A stretch of DNA of 64,000 nucleotides, from contig NC_089581.1 in the NCBI RefSeq assembly GCF_019320115.1, positions 7,937,707 through 8,001,706 on the forward strand, in the 5' to 3' direction. This stretch comes from Miscanthus floridulus. Its lineage: Eukaryota > Streptophyta > Magnoliopsida > Poales > Poaceae. A model generated the notes under the pieces. It ran no database searches and had not been told where the DNA came from. It was given only the letters and a program-made list of their open reading frames with translations. How positions within the stretch are numbered: the first letter of the stretch is position 1; each line of letters opens with the position of its first letter. This document shows, one piece after another, positions 47,474 to 60,009 of the stretch. The position numbers and the translations under genes are program-made.

Positions 47474-47864
47474 TGTCGATGTTTGACCATCGATAGCCTA
47501 CCACGGGGGTACCCGGGGCAGTATGTTCGGGCTTCAGCATATGCAGAACTCAACGGTAAACGCAAGAGACAGTTGATTTATCCTGGTTCAGACCCTCGAT
47601 CGTGATCGAGTAATAGCCCTACGTCTAGTCAGTGTTAGCCTTTGTGTTGGATTGATTGTTAGTGTTGTGTTGTAAAAGTCGTCTCTCCCTAGGAACCCTG
47701 CCCTCCTTTATATAGTCAGGAGGTCAGAATCCTAGTCGGTTTACAATGAGACTTCATAGTAGGATTATAGAATAATACTTCTACTAAGATTATAGGGAAA
47801 GAATCCTAGTTGGACTAGATCTTCTCCCGTCCTTGCGGGGTATCCCGTGGGTCCCGCACCGACA
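47474..47864 (-). repeat. 3' LTR (in element orientation) of the Tat element
   Basis: Matches 59625-60009 over its full length, with a TATATAG box around 47710 in plus orientation. The GGTCC target duplicate lies directly to its left. Confidence 0.93.
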
Positions 47865-49814
47865 AGCCCTCGAGCACTTCATGGTTGAGTTCTAGAAGCC
47901 TTGTCTTGTTCCTTCAAGTCTTGTCGAGCAGGAACAAGCGTCATCCGAGTGCTTTCTTGAGCGAAACCATGTAGCGCTTCATGAGATCTTCGTGTGGTGT
48001 GTACCTTTTTGAAGAAAAAAGTACTTTCATTTGGGTGTAGCCCCCGAGCCTCTTGCTGTTTGGCACAAGGAGCTTGAGGGTCTTCTCTTGAAATCACCCT
48101 GAATCTTCATCGAAGGCACCCTGAATCTTTGTCGAAGGGCTCCTGAGCATATACCCGGGTTCTTTGTCAAAAAGAGCTCGGATATAGCTATGTTCGTGTT
48201 CTTTTTGTCGTGTGGCCTTGAAGTAGTCTGTCTTGATGAAGTCTTCTGAGTGATGTGCGTTTTTTTGAAGAAAAAAGTGCACTCACTGAGTGTAGCCCCC
48301 GAGCCTCTTGCTATTTGGAACAAAAAGTTAGAGGGTCTTGAATCTTATGTTGTTTGAAAAATTGCTGTCTTGAGGAAGTCTTCTGAGTGTTGTGCGCTTT
48401 TTTTAAGGAAAAAGTGCACTCTCTAAGTGTAGCCCCCAAGCCTCTTGCTGGGTTATTTTATTAAAAAAGAACTTAGATACAAGTTTTTGGCATGTTCTCT
48501 GGTAGTCTGCTATTGTCAGATGTAGTTGTATGGTGGTGGTTGATAGTAAACGTTGTTTGTTCACGAGTTGTACAGTATTGGTATATTCTTCCGAATATGC
48601 TCGTTCTTGAGTACTGCTGCTTTACGCCTGACTCTTCTTTCATTGAATTCTGTCTTTTCACTGTGTCATTTGTTAGGTTTGTTCTGCTAGTGCTCCTGGT
48701 CCATGTGCACAGCTTCTTTGGCCTATAAATATCCTCCTGTGCTATTTTGATTCACCGAGCATTTTTGTTGCGTGGTCTGAAGTCTCCGTAGTCATGAATA
48801 TGGTAGTTTGTGAAGTAGAGCAGCCCTCGGGCATATTTTACAGTTCTTGTGTATCTTGCCGTAGTTGGAGGGAGTCTTATGATAGGGATTAGAGGTAGGC
48901 TAATCCTGCAGCAGCATTGTACTTGGAAGTACATGATAGTAGTTGGAGGGAGTCTTGTGATGTGGGATGCGATCCTTCATCTGACAGTTCTAGGTTGATC
49001 CTCGTTGCCTACCCTAAGACTGTCCGATGCAGATCAACACCATATCCAGCATCACATCGGACTTGGGTAGACGGATGCCTACCGGCCTTCTCTGCTCCAT
49101 GTTGTCCCGCCGTGCTGCTGATTTTTGCCTTGGATGCACTGTGTCCGTCCTTTGAAGAAAACAGTGTAGCCGAGTGCGGTTTGTTCTACCGAGTAGCAAT
49201 TTAGAATACGTAGTCGTTCTAGAGCCTAGCTGTGTCCGGGTTCCTCTTTGCTACTTTACTTGTCATAGTACCGAGTTCATTGGGTCTTGTAAGATGTGTA
49301 ATCTTCTATTTTTTTGAAACCATTTATAATGTAAAGAATCTTGTCTTCTGAGTTGTCATTCTTTATTCTCCTGATGTCCCGGTTGTTGATGAGATTTCTG
49401 AGTTCTTTCTGTAAGCACCGGGTTGTTGCGCTCCTTGTGAGGTAACCCTTCTTTGCTTTATTGTTGATGAGTTCTTTTTGTAGTAACATGATAACTCCGC
49501 CATGGTGCTAGATGGATAAGTCTGAAATCTGCTCGTTGAACTGTACCGTTGTGTGGATTTGAGCCGTCCATCATTTTAGCCGCGTCGGTAAATGGACCGT
49601 TGCGTCCTCATGCCGTGTTAAAACGGGCCTAGTGCGCCGCATTTTTACTTGTGTAAAATCTATTTAAAGGCCTTTCTCCTCATTTTCTTTGGTACCTTAC
49701 CTTTGCCTTGAAACCCTAGCCCTCGAAACTCTGCCATCGCCATTGCCGCCGTCATCTGAGCACCGCCGTCTGAGGCTTCTCTATTCTTAGTGCCCCATTG
49801 CCTTTGCTAGTATA
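47865..49814. other. Non-coding 3' part of the Tat element with direct repeats
   Basis: Three copies of a block with TTTGAAGAAAAAAGT...GTGTAGCCCCCGAGCCTCTT occur at about 48000-48065, 48245-48315 and 48385-48450. AGTTGGAGGGAGTCTT-type sequence is repeated at 48863 and 48939. No gene is recognised before the antisense gene at 49815. Confidence 0.6.
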
Positions 49815-52800
49815 TGGGTAGGAAGAAGTCGGCGAGTAAGTCCCAGGCGACCTTTGTCGACGAGGAAGCATTGCTATCCATTATTGAAAATCAAGAATTC
49901 ATGGCGATGAGGGCTGCTCAGAAGATCTGGCCGGCTCCAACAACAACTAAAGATTAGCTTTGCGAGCTTGTTAGCGATGGTCTGCTCTAGAGCAAGGAGT
50001 TTGCTGATTGGAGAGCTCCAGGTGAGCATCGGGTCCCTGCCCTAAGTCATGGTGAGATCATTCTTTTTGTCTCCTTTATCCGTGCCGGTCTCTGCCTTCC
50101 TGCTTCTGCCTTTCTTCACCGATTTCTCAACTATTTTGGGATTAGTCTGAACCATCTTGCTCCCAATGCTGTCCTTCATCTTTCTATTTTTGTTCATCTT
50201 TGTGAAACCTTCCTTGGAATTCCTCCTTCTCTTTCTCTCTTTTGCTACTTCTTTCGCCTGAAGCCACAACCCCGCCGCGATGACACTAATGTTCTTGGTG
50301 GCTGTGGGATTTAGTTTCGCCAGGGTCTTAAGAGCAAATTCTTTGACTATGACCTGGTTGATTCTGTGAGGGATTGGCGTGCTGACTGGTTTTATGCTGT
50401 CAGCTTGATTCCTCCTCTTTCCATTCACTCCGTATCTGGTCCCTTGGTTAATGACCGATGGGAAAAGAACCCTATGACAATTGCTGAGCTCCAGACGATC
50501 AAGCCTTTTCTCAAGAGGATTTGCACTCTGAAACAGCAAGGCTTGACCGACTTTGGGATTATTTCAAGTTTTCTTCGCCGCCGAGTTCAACCTTTGAAGG
50601 AGCGCGAACATTGCGGTTTCGAGTACTCTGGGGCGGAGGACCCTTCTCATATGGTCCCTGCCCTTGAGTTGACTGATGAGGAGGTGCTCGAGCATCTTTA
50701 GAAGATGCTGAAAGGAGTAAGCATCATCTCGCTTGCTGTCCTTGAGTACAGTGCTAACAACCCACCCTCTACTATGAGTTGTTCTTTTCTTATGTAGGTA
50801 CTTTTGAATGTCTTTTGTCGTATTTACTTTTTGCTTAATCTTTCTTGTCTTGTTTTATTCTTTTATAGGAATTGGGGCGTAATTTCGCTGATCCAATTCC
50901 CCTTGATGGTCCTGCAAATGTGGAGGTTGGGGTAGTCTTGCTAGGGCGTCCTTGACCAGTAAGTTTCAAACTACCATGATGCTTCCTGGTGTTTCTTCTG
51001 CATTTTCTGACGTATATGAAGAGTATGTTCCTCGTACAGTTCCTTGAGCTCCTCGTACTTTTGGAAAGAGGGGGCGAGCGGATAGTTCTTCTTCTACTCC
51101 ATCTGCTGCCAAGAAGTCTCGCCAGTCGAGTACTCGTCCAGGTACTCCAGTTGTAGCTAGCATGCTCTTAGGTGAGCATATTAATTTGCTCTGTCCTTTT
51201 GTTGTTTGTTTTTATCTTTGACCAAGTACTTTTGTCCTTTTTTCAGCTGGAGCTATGGTGGCCTTTGTCGAGAGTGTGGAAGAAGAGGATGATGATGCTA
51301 CCCTCATTACTCGTCGATGCGTTCTTTTCTTGTTTTCCTATTGTTGAACTCCTCTTTTTGTTTTGATTTTGGTCTTGTTCTCTTGTAGCAAGCGGTCATC
51401 AGGTTCGAGTTCTTCTAGGGCTCTAGTACCGGCCGCACCGCTCCTGTCGTAGGGTGGCGGTGATGTTTTTGCCGCTGTGGTTCCCCCTACGAGGTCTTCT
51501 TTTGGCTTTATAAAGAAGAAGATAGCTGAGTGAGTGCATTATGGTTTTATTTCTTTGCTTCTGTTCCCCTTTTTTCTTGTTCTTATTGGCGAGTTTCCTT
51601 GTCAACTTTTAGGCCTTCCTCTTCCCTAAACCTCCAGTCAACTTCTTGTTAGACCTCTGGTGCGCCCTTGTGTACTGAGTCTCAGGACTCGGAATGCATG
51701 GTCGTCGAGGTGGCTATGAGGGGGATAGAGTACGCAGCTACTGATTTGCTGACTTTTGAGGTGATCGTGGCCATGGCGGCGGGTTCATCTGAGGGATTGG
51801 CCGTGGCTTCCCAGGAGATTGCCCTGGTCGTGCCTTCTTTGCCTCGGCTGGCTTCTTCCTCTCCTCTTCTTGCTTCTAGTGGTCCGCTTTTGGCTGATGA
51901 CGTGGTGCAGCAATTTGATGCCACTCATCGATTGTCGGAGCTAACCGCTGCCTGGGGAAGCTTGTCGACCCTTGCGACTTATTTTGGGGGAAAAGCTCCA
52001 GGTAACTTTTTCTATAGTTATTTCTTTGGATGTTCGTTTTTCTTCTGTCCTTATGTCTTGTTTTTCTCTCTCTTTTTGATGATCATACCGGCTTCTTTTT
52101 CTCATCTGAGAACGAGAAAAAGTTATCTTCTAAGGTGAGTACCCTGAAGGCTAAGCTTGACCTCTGTCGGGTCGAGTTGGAGACCGAGCATCAGACGCAT
52201 CAGAAGGAGGAGAAGGCTCTCCGTGCCCGGGTGGCTGAGGTAGAAAAGCAGAGGGATGCAGCTGCCCAGGAGGCCTTGAAAAATGTGGAGGCCATGAAGA
52301 AAGAGTGTCATGGTATCGTGAGTTTTTTTCGCTTCCCTTTGTATTCAAATTTGCCTTTCTGCTGACTTGTCTTTTGTTGATTGGTCTAGCTCTCCGAGTT
52401 GAAAAGTAGAAGCTCTCGGAGGATATCGAGGAGATGAAGACACTCGTTCGTACTAGCCATAATAAGGCTGAGGAGGTAATTACTCAAGCTGAAGAAGAAC
52501 TCACACTTGCTAAGTTGATTAGGTGTGGAGCTGACAGAGATCTTGTGCAGGCCCAAAAAATTGTTGAGGACTTGACTGGCAAGTTGGCAATGGCTACTAA
52601 GAACTGGAAAGCTTTGTGGAAGTCTTTTTGGTCAGTAGTCGACCTTCTCCGGACTCTAGTAGATGATGGTCATTCTTGGGCTTAGTTCATTCCCCAAGTG
52701 CTGACCCGTTTCTAGGAGTTCGTGAAGTGGTGTGCCCATCTTTGTACTAGGAATGTTCTTGCCTAGGTCCGGGTTCTTTCTCCGGACTTTCCTTTGTCCA

Positions 52801-52893
52801 AGGTTGCGGATGAAGTCGAGAGTCAAGAGTATCTGGATGCTGTTGAGAAGTTGGAGCCTGAGGTCGATGATTTAGCCAGGAAGATTGTTAGAT
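49815..52893 (+). pseudogene. Antisense gene of the Tat element (putative gypsy-type transposon protein family)
   Basis: This gene runs opposite to gag-pol, between the integrase and the 3' LTR. It starts MGRKKSASKSQATFVDEEAL at 49815. The conserved core follows (50090-50270: FLNYFGISLNHLAPNAVLHL, SIFVHLCETFLGIPPSLSLF), then DWRADWFYAVSLIP and LKQQGLTDFGIISSFLRRRV. This matches the grass putative gypsy-type transposon domain (PF04195, Transposase_28). GT-AG-like junctions suggest introns (donor GTAAGC about 50716; acceptors near 50868 and 51246). The 3' part (52130-52890) is a coiled-coil rich in K/E/A, ending DDLARKIVR. Stops (near 49957, 49989, 50311 and 50699) show decay. Function unknown. 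Confidence 0.75.
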
Positions 52894-52896
52894 AAT

Positions 52897-53185
52897 CTTT
52901 TTAGCTCTTTTGCTCTCGGCCGGTATGCTCAGGCGTCTTTTCAGCCATTTTGCTTTTTGGTTCGGGTGTTAGATTGTTAGCTACCCTCATCGGCGGGCTC
53001 AAGCATCTTTTCAGCTCTTTTGCTCTCGGACGGTATGCTCAGGCATGTTTTCAGCCATTTTGCTTTTTGGTTCGGCTGTTAGCTTGTTAGCTACCCTTAT
53101 CGGCGGGCTCAAGCATCTTTTCAGCTCTTTTGCTCTTAGTCGGTATGCTCAGGCGTGTTTTTAGCCATTTTGCTTTTTGGTTTGG
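52897..53185. repeat. Tandem repeat, ~110-bp unit, nearly three copies
   Basis: CTTTTCAGCTCTTTTGCTCT followed by CGGTATGCTCAGGC and CAGCCATTTTGCTTTTTGGT recurs at about 52899, 53008 and 53117. It lies between the ends of the antisense gene and pol, which converge here. Confidence 0.85.
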
Positions 53186-53212
53186 CTCATTGAAAACAAC
53201 TTGGGGAAAGCC

Positions 53213-53330
53213 ATAATAAGACATATGTTGTCTAGAAAGAACCATCTTTATTGATCATGAACATTGATAAGTCATAATAGTACATATGTTGTCGATGAGC
53301 ATCATTTTTATTGATCATGAACATTGATCT
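53213..53330. repeat. Direct repeat, ~62-bp unit, two copies
   Basis: GTACATATGTTGTC / GACATATGTTGTC followed by TTTATTGATCATGAACATTG occurs twice in succession, just downstream of the pol stop codon. Confidence 0.8.
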
Positions 53331-53367
53331 CTTGTAGCTTGTATATATATTTTTCCTTGAGTTGTTT

Positions 53368-56300
53368 TCATGCGTAGAATCTTCTTAGCTGACTGATGTG
53401 CCATGTATTGTTGACTTCTTTTCTGTCTTCGGTTGTCAACTTGTATGTGCCTGGTCTGGTGACTTTTGTTACGATAAAAGGACCTTCCCATGGACTAAGT
53501 AATTTATGGCATCCGTTAGTTTTTTGTATTCTTCTTAGTACTAGGTCTCTGACTTGTAATGATCGAGACTGGGTATTCTTGTTGTAGTGGCGTCTTAATC
53601 CTTGGAGGTATCTTGCTGATTGAAGGGTAGCGTTTACTCTGACTTCTTCTGTACTATCGAGTTCTAACCTTCGGGTGTGTTCTGCTCCTCCTTCGTCATA
53701 TTGTTCTATCCTTGGTGACGTCCAGATCAAGTCGGTAGGTAGTACGGCTTCTGATCCATAAACCAGGAAGAAAGGTGAGTATCTGGTGGCTCTGCTTATT
53801 TGAGTCTGTAGCCCCCATACGACCTTGGGTAATTCTTCAATCCATTTTGATCCATAGTCCACTAGTTCTTCATACAATCTTGGTTTTAATCCGGCTAGTA
53901 TGAGTCCATTAGCCATTTCTATCTGTCCGTTGGCCTCTGGATGTGCGATTGATGCGTAATCTATTCTGAAGCCGCAGTCCTGTGCCTAACTTTGGAATTC
54001 AGTGGCTGTGAAGGGAGAACCCAAGTCTGTGATGATTCGATTAGGCATGCTGAAGCGGTGCATAATGTCTTGGATGAACTCGACTGCTTTGGCTGCGCTG
54101 TATTTTACGAGTGGTTTGTATTCAACCCACTTGGTGAACTTGTCAATTGCTACGAAGATGTACTCAAAACCGCCTTTTGCTTTCTTGAGAGGTCCTACTT
54201 GATTCAGCCCCTAGCAGGAGAAAGGCCAAGCGGGTGGGATGCAGATGAGATTGTGAGCTGGCACATGAGCTTGTCTTGTGAACATTTGACAACCTTTGCA
54301 TATTCTAATAAGTTCTTTTGCGTCTTTCAAAGCGGTTGGCCAGTAGAAACCATTGTGGAATGCTTTGCTAACTAGTGTTCTTGAAGCGGTGTGATTTCCA
54401 CAGCAACCTGAGTATATTTCGTCTAGGATCTCTTTGCCTTCTTCAAATGAGACACATTTTAGGAGTACTACTGATGATGTAGCTCTTCTGTAGAGTTTGT
54501 TTCCCACTAGGACGTAGTTCTTGCTTCTGTGAACAACTCGGGTAGCTTCCTCTTTTTCTACTGGCAATTTTTTCTCTTTGATGTAATCAATAAAAACCTG
54601 GGTCCATGAAGTGGTGATTACCAAAATCTGGGTGTCTTTAGCTAAGATTTTAGGGGTTATCTCACCGGGTTGTTTGATATAGGGAGCTGATAACTCCTCT
54701 ATGAATACATCGGGTGGGACCTTCGCCCTGTCTGATCCAAGCTTGGCGAGGACGTTTGCCGCAATATTAGAATTGCGTAGGACGTGTAGAATTTCTAATC
54801 CTTGAAAATGTTTTTCGAGCTTTCGTATTTTAGCACAGTAAGCGCCCATGTTTTCTTTGGTGCAATCCCAATCTTTGTTGACTTGATTGATGATTACTGC
54901 TGAATCACCATATACGAGTAAACACTTGATTCCGAGGGTAATTGCCACTCGTAGCCCATGGATGAGGGCTTCGTATTCTGCTTCATTATTTGTAGCTTGC
55001 CATAGTATCTGAAGGACATACTTGAGTTGTTTTCCATCTAGAGAAATGAGGAGAACGCCTGCACCGGCTTCGCCTAGCTTGAGTGATCCATCAAAGTACA
55101 TCTTTCAATGATCAAGGATGGTATTTGACATAGGTTGTTGAATTTCTGTCCACTCGGCAACAAAATCGGCCAGGGCTTGAGATTTAATTGCCTTCCGTGG
55201 GGTGAGATTGATATTGAGAGCACCAAGTTCAACTGCCAATTTAGATATGCACCCTGTTGCATCTCTGTTGTGTAGGATATCTCCGAGTGGGAAATCTGTC
55301 ACCATGGTAATCTTGTGGCTTTCAAAATAGTGGCGAAGCTTGCGTAAAGTGATCAGGAGGGCATAGAGTAGTTTTTGCACATGCGGGTACCGGATTTTTG
55401 ATTCTGACAGTACTTCGCTGATGTAGTATATGGGACATTGTACTTTATATACACGCCCTTCTTCTTCTCTTTCTACGACAATCGCTGTGCTGATCACAGT
55501 AGAAGTTGCCACGATGTACAGCATCATGTCTTCGTATTTCTTTGGAGGTGTGAGAACAGTTGAGGAGGTGAGGTATGCCTTGAGCTTCTTGAAAGCTTCG
55601 TTGGCTTCTTCCGTCCACTCGAACTTGTCTGTCTTCTTTAGCAATTTAAAGAAAGGAAACCCTTTTTCGCCCAGTCTTGATATGAAATGATTGAGGGCTG
55701 CCATGTAGCCTATTAGTTTCTACACATCTTTGATACTTCGAGGAGGGACCATCTCTGTTATGGCTCGAATCTGCTTGGCGCTTGCTTCGATTCCACGATG
55801 ACTGACCAAGAATCCGAGTAGTTGTCCTGAAGGAACTCTGAATACACACTTGTTTGGGTTCAATTTCCACCTCTATCTTTTCAGGTTTTTGAAGGTTTGC
55901 TTTAAGTCTTCAATTAGTGTATCCGGATTCTTTGTCTTTACTACTACGTCATCCACGTATGCTTCTATGTTTTCACCGATCTGATCACCGAGGCACGTTT
56001 GGATAGCTCTTTGGTAAGTGGCACCAGCATTCTTGAGTCCAAATGACATGGTTTTGTAGCAGTAAGCACCGAATGAAGTGATGAAAGATGTCTTGCTCTG
56101 GTCTTGTTCCTTTAATGCAATCTGGTGATATCCTGAATATCAATCAAGGAAGGATAATAGGGCAGATCCTGCTATTGAATCAACTATCTGATCAATGCGT
56201 GGTAGCCCGAACAGATCTTTTGGGCAGTGTTTGTTGAGATCTATGTAGTCGACACACATGCGCCACTCGTCCGTATTCTTTTTCTGTACCAGAACTGGGT

Positions 56301-57200
56301 TTGCTAGCCAATCTGGATGGAGGATTTCTTTGATGAATCCGGCTGCCATTAGTTTTGTGATTTTTTTAATTGCTACCTTCTTGTTGGGTGAGAATCATCG
56401 TAGTCGTTGCTTCACTAGCTTGGTGCCTTCATTGATATCAATTCTATGCTCATCCAACTCTCTTGGGACACAGGAATGTCGGCCGACTTCTAAGCGAAGA
56501 TATCTTTGTTTTCCCGAAGAAAGTTGGTGAGCGCGAGTTTCTATTTTGCCGAGAGATGGGCGCTGATGGTTGCCGTTTTGGAGGGATCACCGGTGCCCAG
56601 GTCGATTTGCTTGACGTTGGCTTCTTTTGGTGGTGCTAGGATTCTGGGTTTTTGGCCGGTATCACTAGCTCTTCTAGGCTCATTTCTGCTGCAACAGTGG
56701 CTATTTCTTTTCTTCCATCGGCGGCTTGTGCCTTTGCTGCAATTTGGATCACCTGAACATCGCAGTCAAAAGTGCGCTTCAAATCACTCTAGAGAGAAAG
56801 GACACTGTTAGGCCCTAGCATCTTAAGCAATAGGTATGGATAATACGGTATTGCCATGAATTTTGCTAGTGCGGGCGCCCGAGGATTACGTGATATGATG
56901 AATCGAAGTCCACAACTTCAAACTTGATGGACTCTGTATGGCAGTTTGAGGGAGTCCCAAAAGTAATTGGTAGAGTGATTTGTCCAAGTGGCATTACTGC
57001 CTTGCCGGGTACTATGCCATAAAAGGCATGCTTGTTGGTGTAATCATCCCGATGAGTTGTAGTCCCATCTTCCTTAGAGTTTCTGAAAAATGATGTTGAG
57101 TCCGGCTCCCCCATCGATTAGTACTTTCGTAACAGTCATACCGGCAATAGTTGGATCTAGAACCAGTAGGTAATGGCCTGTGTTTCCTATGCTAGTCCAT
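53368..57200 (-). pseudogene. Tat-type pol pseudogene
   Basis: In minus-strand order: protease KVLIDGGAGLNIIFQKL (about 57125); SYHVILGRPH; reverse transcriptase WRMCVDYIDLNKHCPKD, SGYHQIALKEQDQSKTSF and EAYVDDVVVKTKNPD; RNase H region with KYEDMMLYIVATSTVISTAI and RYPHVQKLLYALLITLRKLR; a second RNase H domain MYFDGSLKLGEAGAGVLLIS with TNNEAEYEALIHGLRVA and VYGDSAVIINQVN; integrase zinc region HTASRTLVSKAFHNGFYWPT and CKGCQMFTRQ, core VAIDKFTKWVEYKPLV and FTATEFQS, then SPFFLVYGSEAVLPTDL, ending NNTWHISQLRRFYA at 53368. Stops occur near 56140, 55877, 55720, 55103 and 54210. Confidence 0.92.
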
Positions 57201-59008
57201 TAGTCTTCTCTTGAAAATTGGATTGGATACTGTGACCAATTGAGATATCTTGGAGTAGCCGGTTCTGCTGCCATGATGGTTTGTAATGCTAGCTTTTCTT
57301 GATGTTTACTTCTGGAATCTGGAACCCCGGCAAAGATTACTGCTACTGTCCCCCTGAAATTTTGGAATCCCTTGTCTTCGTGGTTGTCTTCTTCTTTTTT
57401 CTGATTGCCTTCTTTGGTATTCTCCTTACTATCTTTCCTTGTGTATCGATCTTTGAATGTGTAGCAATCTCCGATGGTGTGATTTCCTTTGGGGTGCAAG
57501 ATGCAACGCATGTTTTCAATGTCATCATACCTTCTGGGCTTGGAAAACTTCCTTGAGTTGTCAGTCACTGCTACGGTGTTGTCTGGTCCATGTTTTCTTT
57601 CCTGATGTCTGTTGTTTCAAAGATTTTGCCTATCCGGGTTGTCTCGATTGTTTCTATCCAGGAATCTTTCTCATGTGTTTTCCTCTGCGGTAATCATATT
57701 TTCCACCGTTCATCTGAATTCTTCATTGTTTCTTGGGTTTTCTTTGCATTAGTCTTGAAATTACCACCTAGCCATGATTCCATTAGAGAAAGCTTCGATT
57801 ACTTCTCGTTGGGTGATGTCATGTACTTGAGCTCATAGTTTGTCAAATCATCGATAGTAATTTCTAAGACATTCACCTCCTTTCTGCTTGAGTCCTTTTA
57901 ACTCTGTGTGGGTGATTGGGTGTGTAATGATACCCGCGAAATTTTCATAGAAAGCTCTTCGCAAGTCTTCCCAATTTTTGATTGATCCTGGATTCAATTT
58001 GTCAAACCGCTGAAGGGGCATGATTTTTAGGGCCATGGGAAAGAACAAGGTCTTGATGTCATCGTCTCCTCCGGCCAATTCAATTGATTGCGAGTAAATC
58101 CTGAGCCACTGCCTTGGTTCGGTCTTGCCATCATACTTGGAGTGATTGGACGGCTTGAACTTGTGAGACAGTCGTATTGAAGCAAGTCTGTTTGCAAAAC
58201 AGGGGAATCTATCGTGCGTTCTGGCTTCTGTGTATTCTGATTCAGCGCCCCCTTCTTGCCAACTGTTGTCTTGGTGAGAGTAGTTTTGCGTGGCTGTCCG
58301 AGTAGGTGCTTTGCTTCTGGCCTTTCTTGGTTGTTTGACCCGGTCGTTTTGACTATGATTTCTTCTACTTTCTCTGCTGTGACTTTCACTTGGTCCAAGT
58401 CTCTCGAAAGCGGACTTCCTTTGATTTTGATCTTCCTGCTTATGAGATGTTGACCTGTCAGGTAGTCTTGAGTGGACCCTTCCGTCGTGTGTCCTTAGGA
58501 CTGTTGATCGGAGGAAGTCCCGAAGTTGTTCTTGTTTTTTATTGGGATGTGAAGTCGCCCTGAGTTCTTCTAGTGCTTCTCGGATCTTATCGTAGGGTGT
58601 ATTCGCTGCTCGTCCTTCTTCGACCTCTCGCTCTAATTTTCTTCTATTGTACTCGGCTAGGTCTAACTCATATTTGATCCAAGCTTCCTTGCGCTGCTTA
58701 GCGCGATGTTGACGTCCTTGTTTCAATTTGTTCTTTCTTTCTCTGGCTTGCCTCTGACTCTCGGTCTCACCATCGTGCCCCTGGGTAAATGGTGATATGT
58801 TGTACTTAGATTCATCTGAAGACCTGACATCGGACGTCTCTAGGGGGACCAATGGTGATCGAGGACGTCGAATCATGAATACTTCTTGAGCGTGAGTTGT
58901 TCTGTCATCGACGTTGGTTTTCATACTGTTAAAGTTGTTGATAACTTTAGTAGAGGCTTCAAGGTCACAGATCGAGTCTCCTTCTTGGTAGGGTAGAGCT
59001 GTTGTCAT
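57200..59008 (-). pseudogene. Tat-type gag pseudogene
   Basis: Begins MTTALPYQEGDSICDLEAST. A basic, coiled region (QRQARERKNKLKQGRQHRAK) follows, then the gag domain (DRFPCFANRLASIRLSHKFK, KTEPRQWLRIYSQSIELAGG, FFPMALKIMPLQRFDKLNPG, NWEDLRRAFYENFAGI). It stops at 57848. A CX2C-like HPKGNHTIGDCYTFKD segment lies at about 57480. Frame breaks separate the parts. Confidence 0.85.
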
Positions 59009-59624
59009 TGTTGTGTCAACTAGCCGGGTATTGCTATCCTCAGGAACAGAACCTGGCCAGTGGATGACGTAGTCTTGAGATGTTACGATTAGTACGAGGC
59101 CTTCCTAAGCTCCTGTCAGTGGCATCCCAAGCACTGGATTAGGAAATCTTTCGAGCTATGCCCGATAAGACGTGGCCATGTTACCGAGACCGAATGGAAA
59201 AGGACCCATCTTCTTTAGAGTACTCTGAGTGTTCTCCGAGTTGTATTCTTGATAGATTGATGTCGTGTTCTGGGGCCTCGTCGGAAAAGAACTCAGTTTT
59301 CTGAAAGAACTCGGATAAGACTCCGCCTCGGAAGCAGAGCCTGAGTTTGAATCGGATGTGTGAAGTCGCGAAATCTGAGTTGGATTGGACATCACGAGCT
59401 GCGTGAATCTTCCGGCAAGCTGATCTGTCGTTGTCACCGAAATAGAAAAGTCCTGATGATGATCTGAATCTTCGAGGAGACGGCCTTGGAGCTTGCCATC
59501 GTCGCCTGCCTCGCAGATCCACGAACCGAAGATAAAGGTTGATCCCTTTGAGAAGATCATATTGTCGAGGTCCATCGAGCTCTCGGATGCAAAGTCGTCG
59601 AAAGCCCCTACCTGACGCGCCAGC
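59009..59624 (-). other. 5' leader of the Tat element
   Basis: Between the 5' LTR and gag on the minus strand. It contains an open frame starting near 59716 without recognised domains, and the primer-binding region adjacent to the LTR. Confidence 0.5.
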
Positions 59625-60009
59625 TGTCGATGTTTGACCACCGATAGCCTACCACGGGGGTACTCGGGGCAGTATGTTCGGACTTCAGCGTATGAAGAAC
59701 TCGACGGTAAACGCAAGAGACAGTCGATTTATCCTGGTTCGGACCCTCGATCGTGATCGAGTAATAGCCCTACGTTCAGTCGGCGTTAGCCTTTGCGTTG
59801 GATTGATAGTTAGTGTTGTAAAAGTCGTCCCTCCCTAGGAACCCTGCCCTCCTTTATATAGTCAGGAGGTCAAAATCCTAGTCGGTTTACAATGAGAGTT
59901 CCTAGTAGGATTACAGAATAATACTTCTACTAAGATTACAGGGAAAAAATTCTAGTTGGACTGATCTTCTCCCTTCCTTGCGGGGTATCCCGTGGGTCCT
60001 GCACCGACA
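59625..60009 (-). repeat. 5' LTR (in element orientation) of the Tat element
   Basis: Matches 47474-47864, with GGTCC directly to its right. On the minus strand it carries a TATATAAAGG box, the presumed promoter. Confidence 0.93.

Larger units (their letters stand above)
47474..60009 (-). mobile_element. Ty3/gypsy element of the Tat type with antisense gene
   Basis: LTRs of 391 bp (47474-47864) and 385 bp (59625-60009), both TGTCGATG...ACCGACA in plus orientation. The 5-bp duplication is GGTCC (47469-47473 and 60010-60014). gag and pol run on the minus strand, with protease, reverse transcriptase, RNase H, a second RNase H-like domain and integrase in gypsy order. The second RNase H domain after the polymerase points to the Tat/Ogre/Retand group. 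The primer-binding region next to the 59625 LTR reads, on minus, GCTGGCGCGTCAGGTAGGGG. Stops and frameshifts make it non-autonomous. By hand the LTRs differ at about two dozen positions, mostly transitions. Confidence 0.93.
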
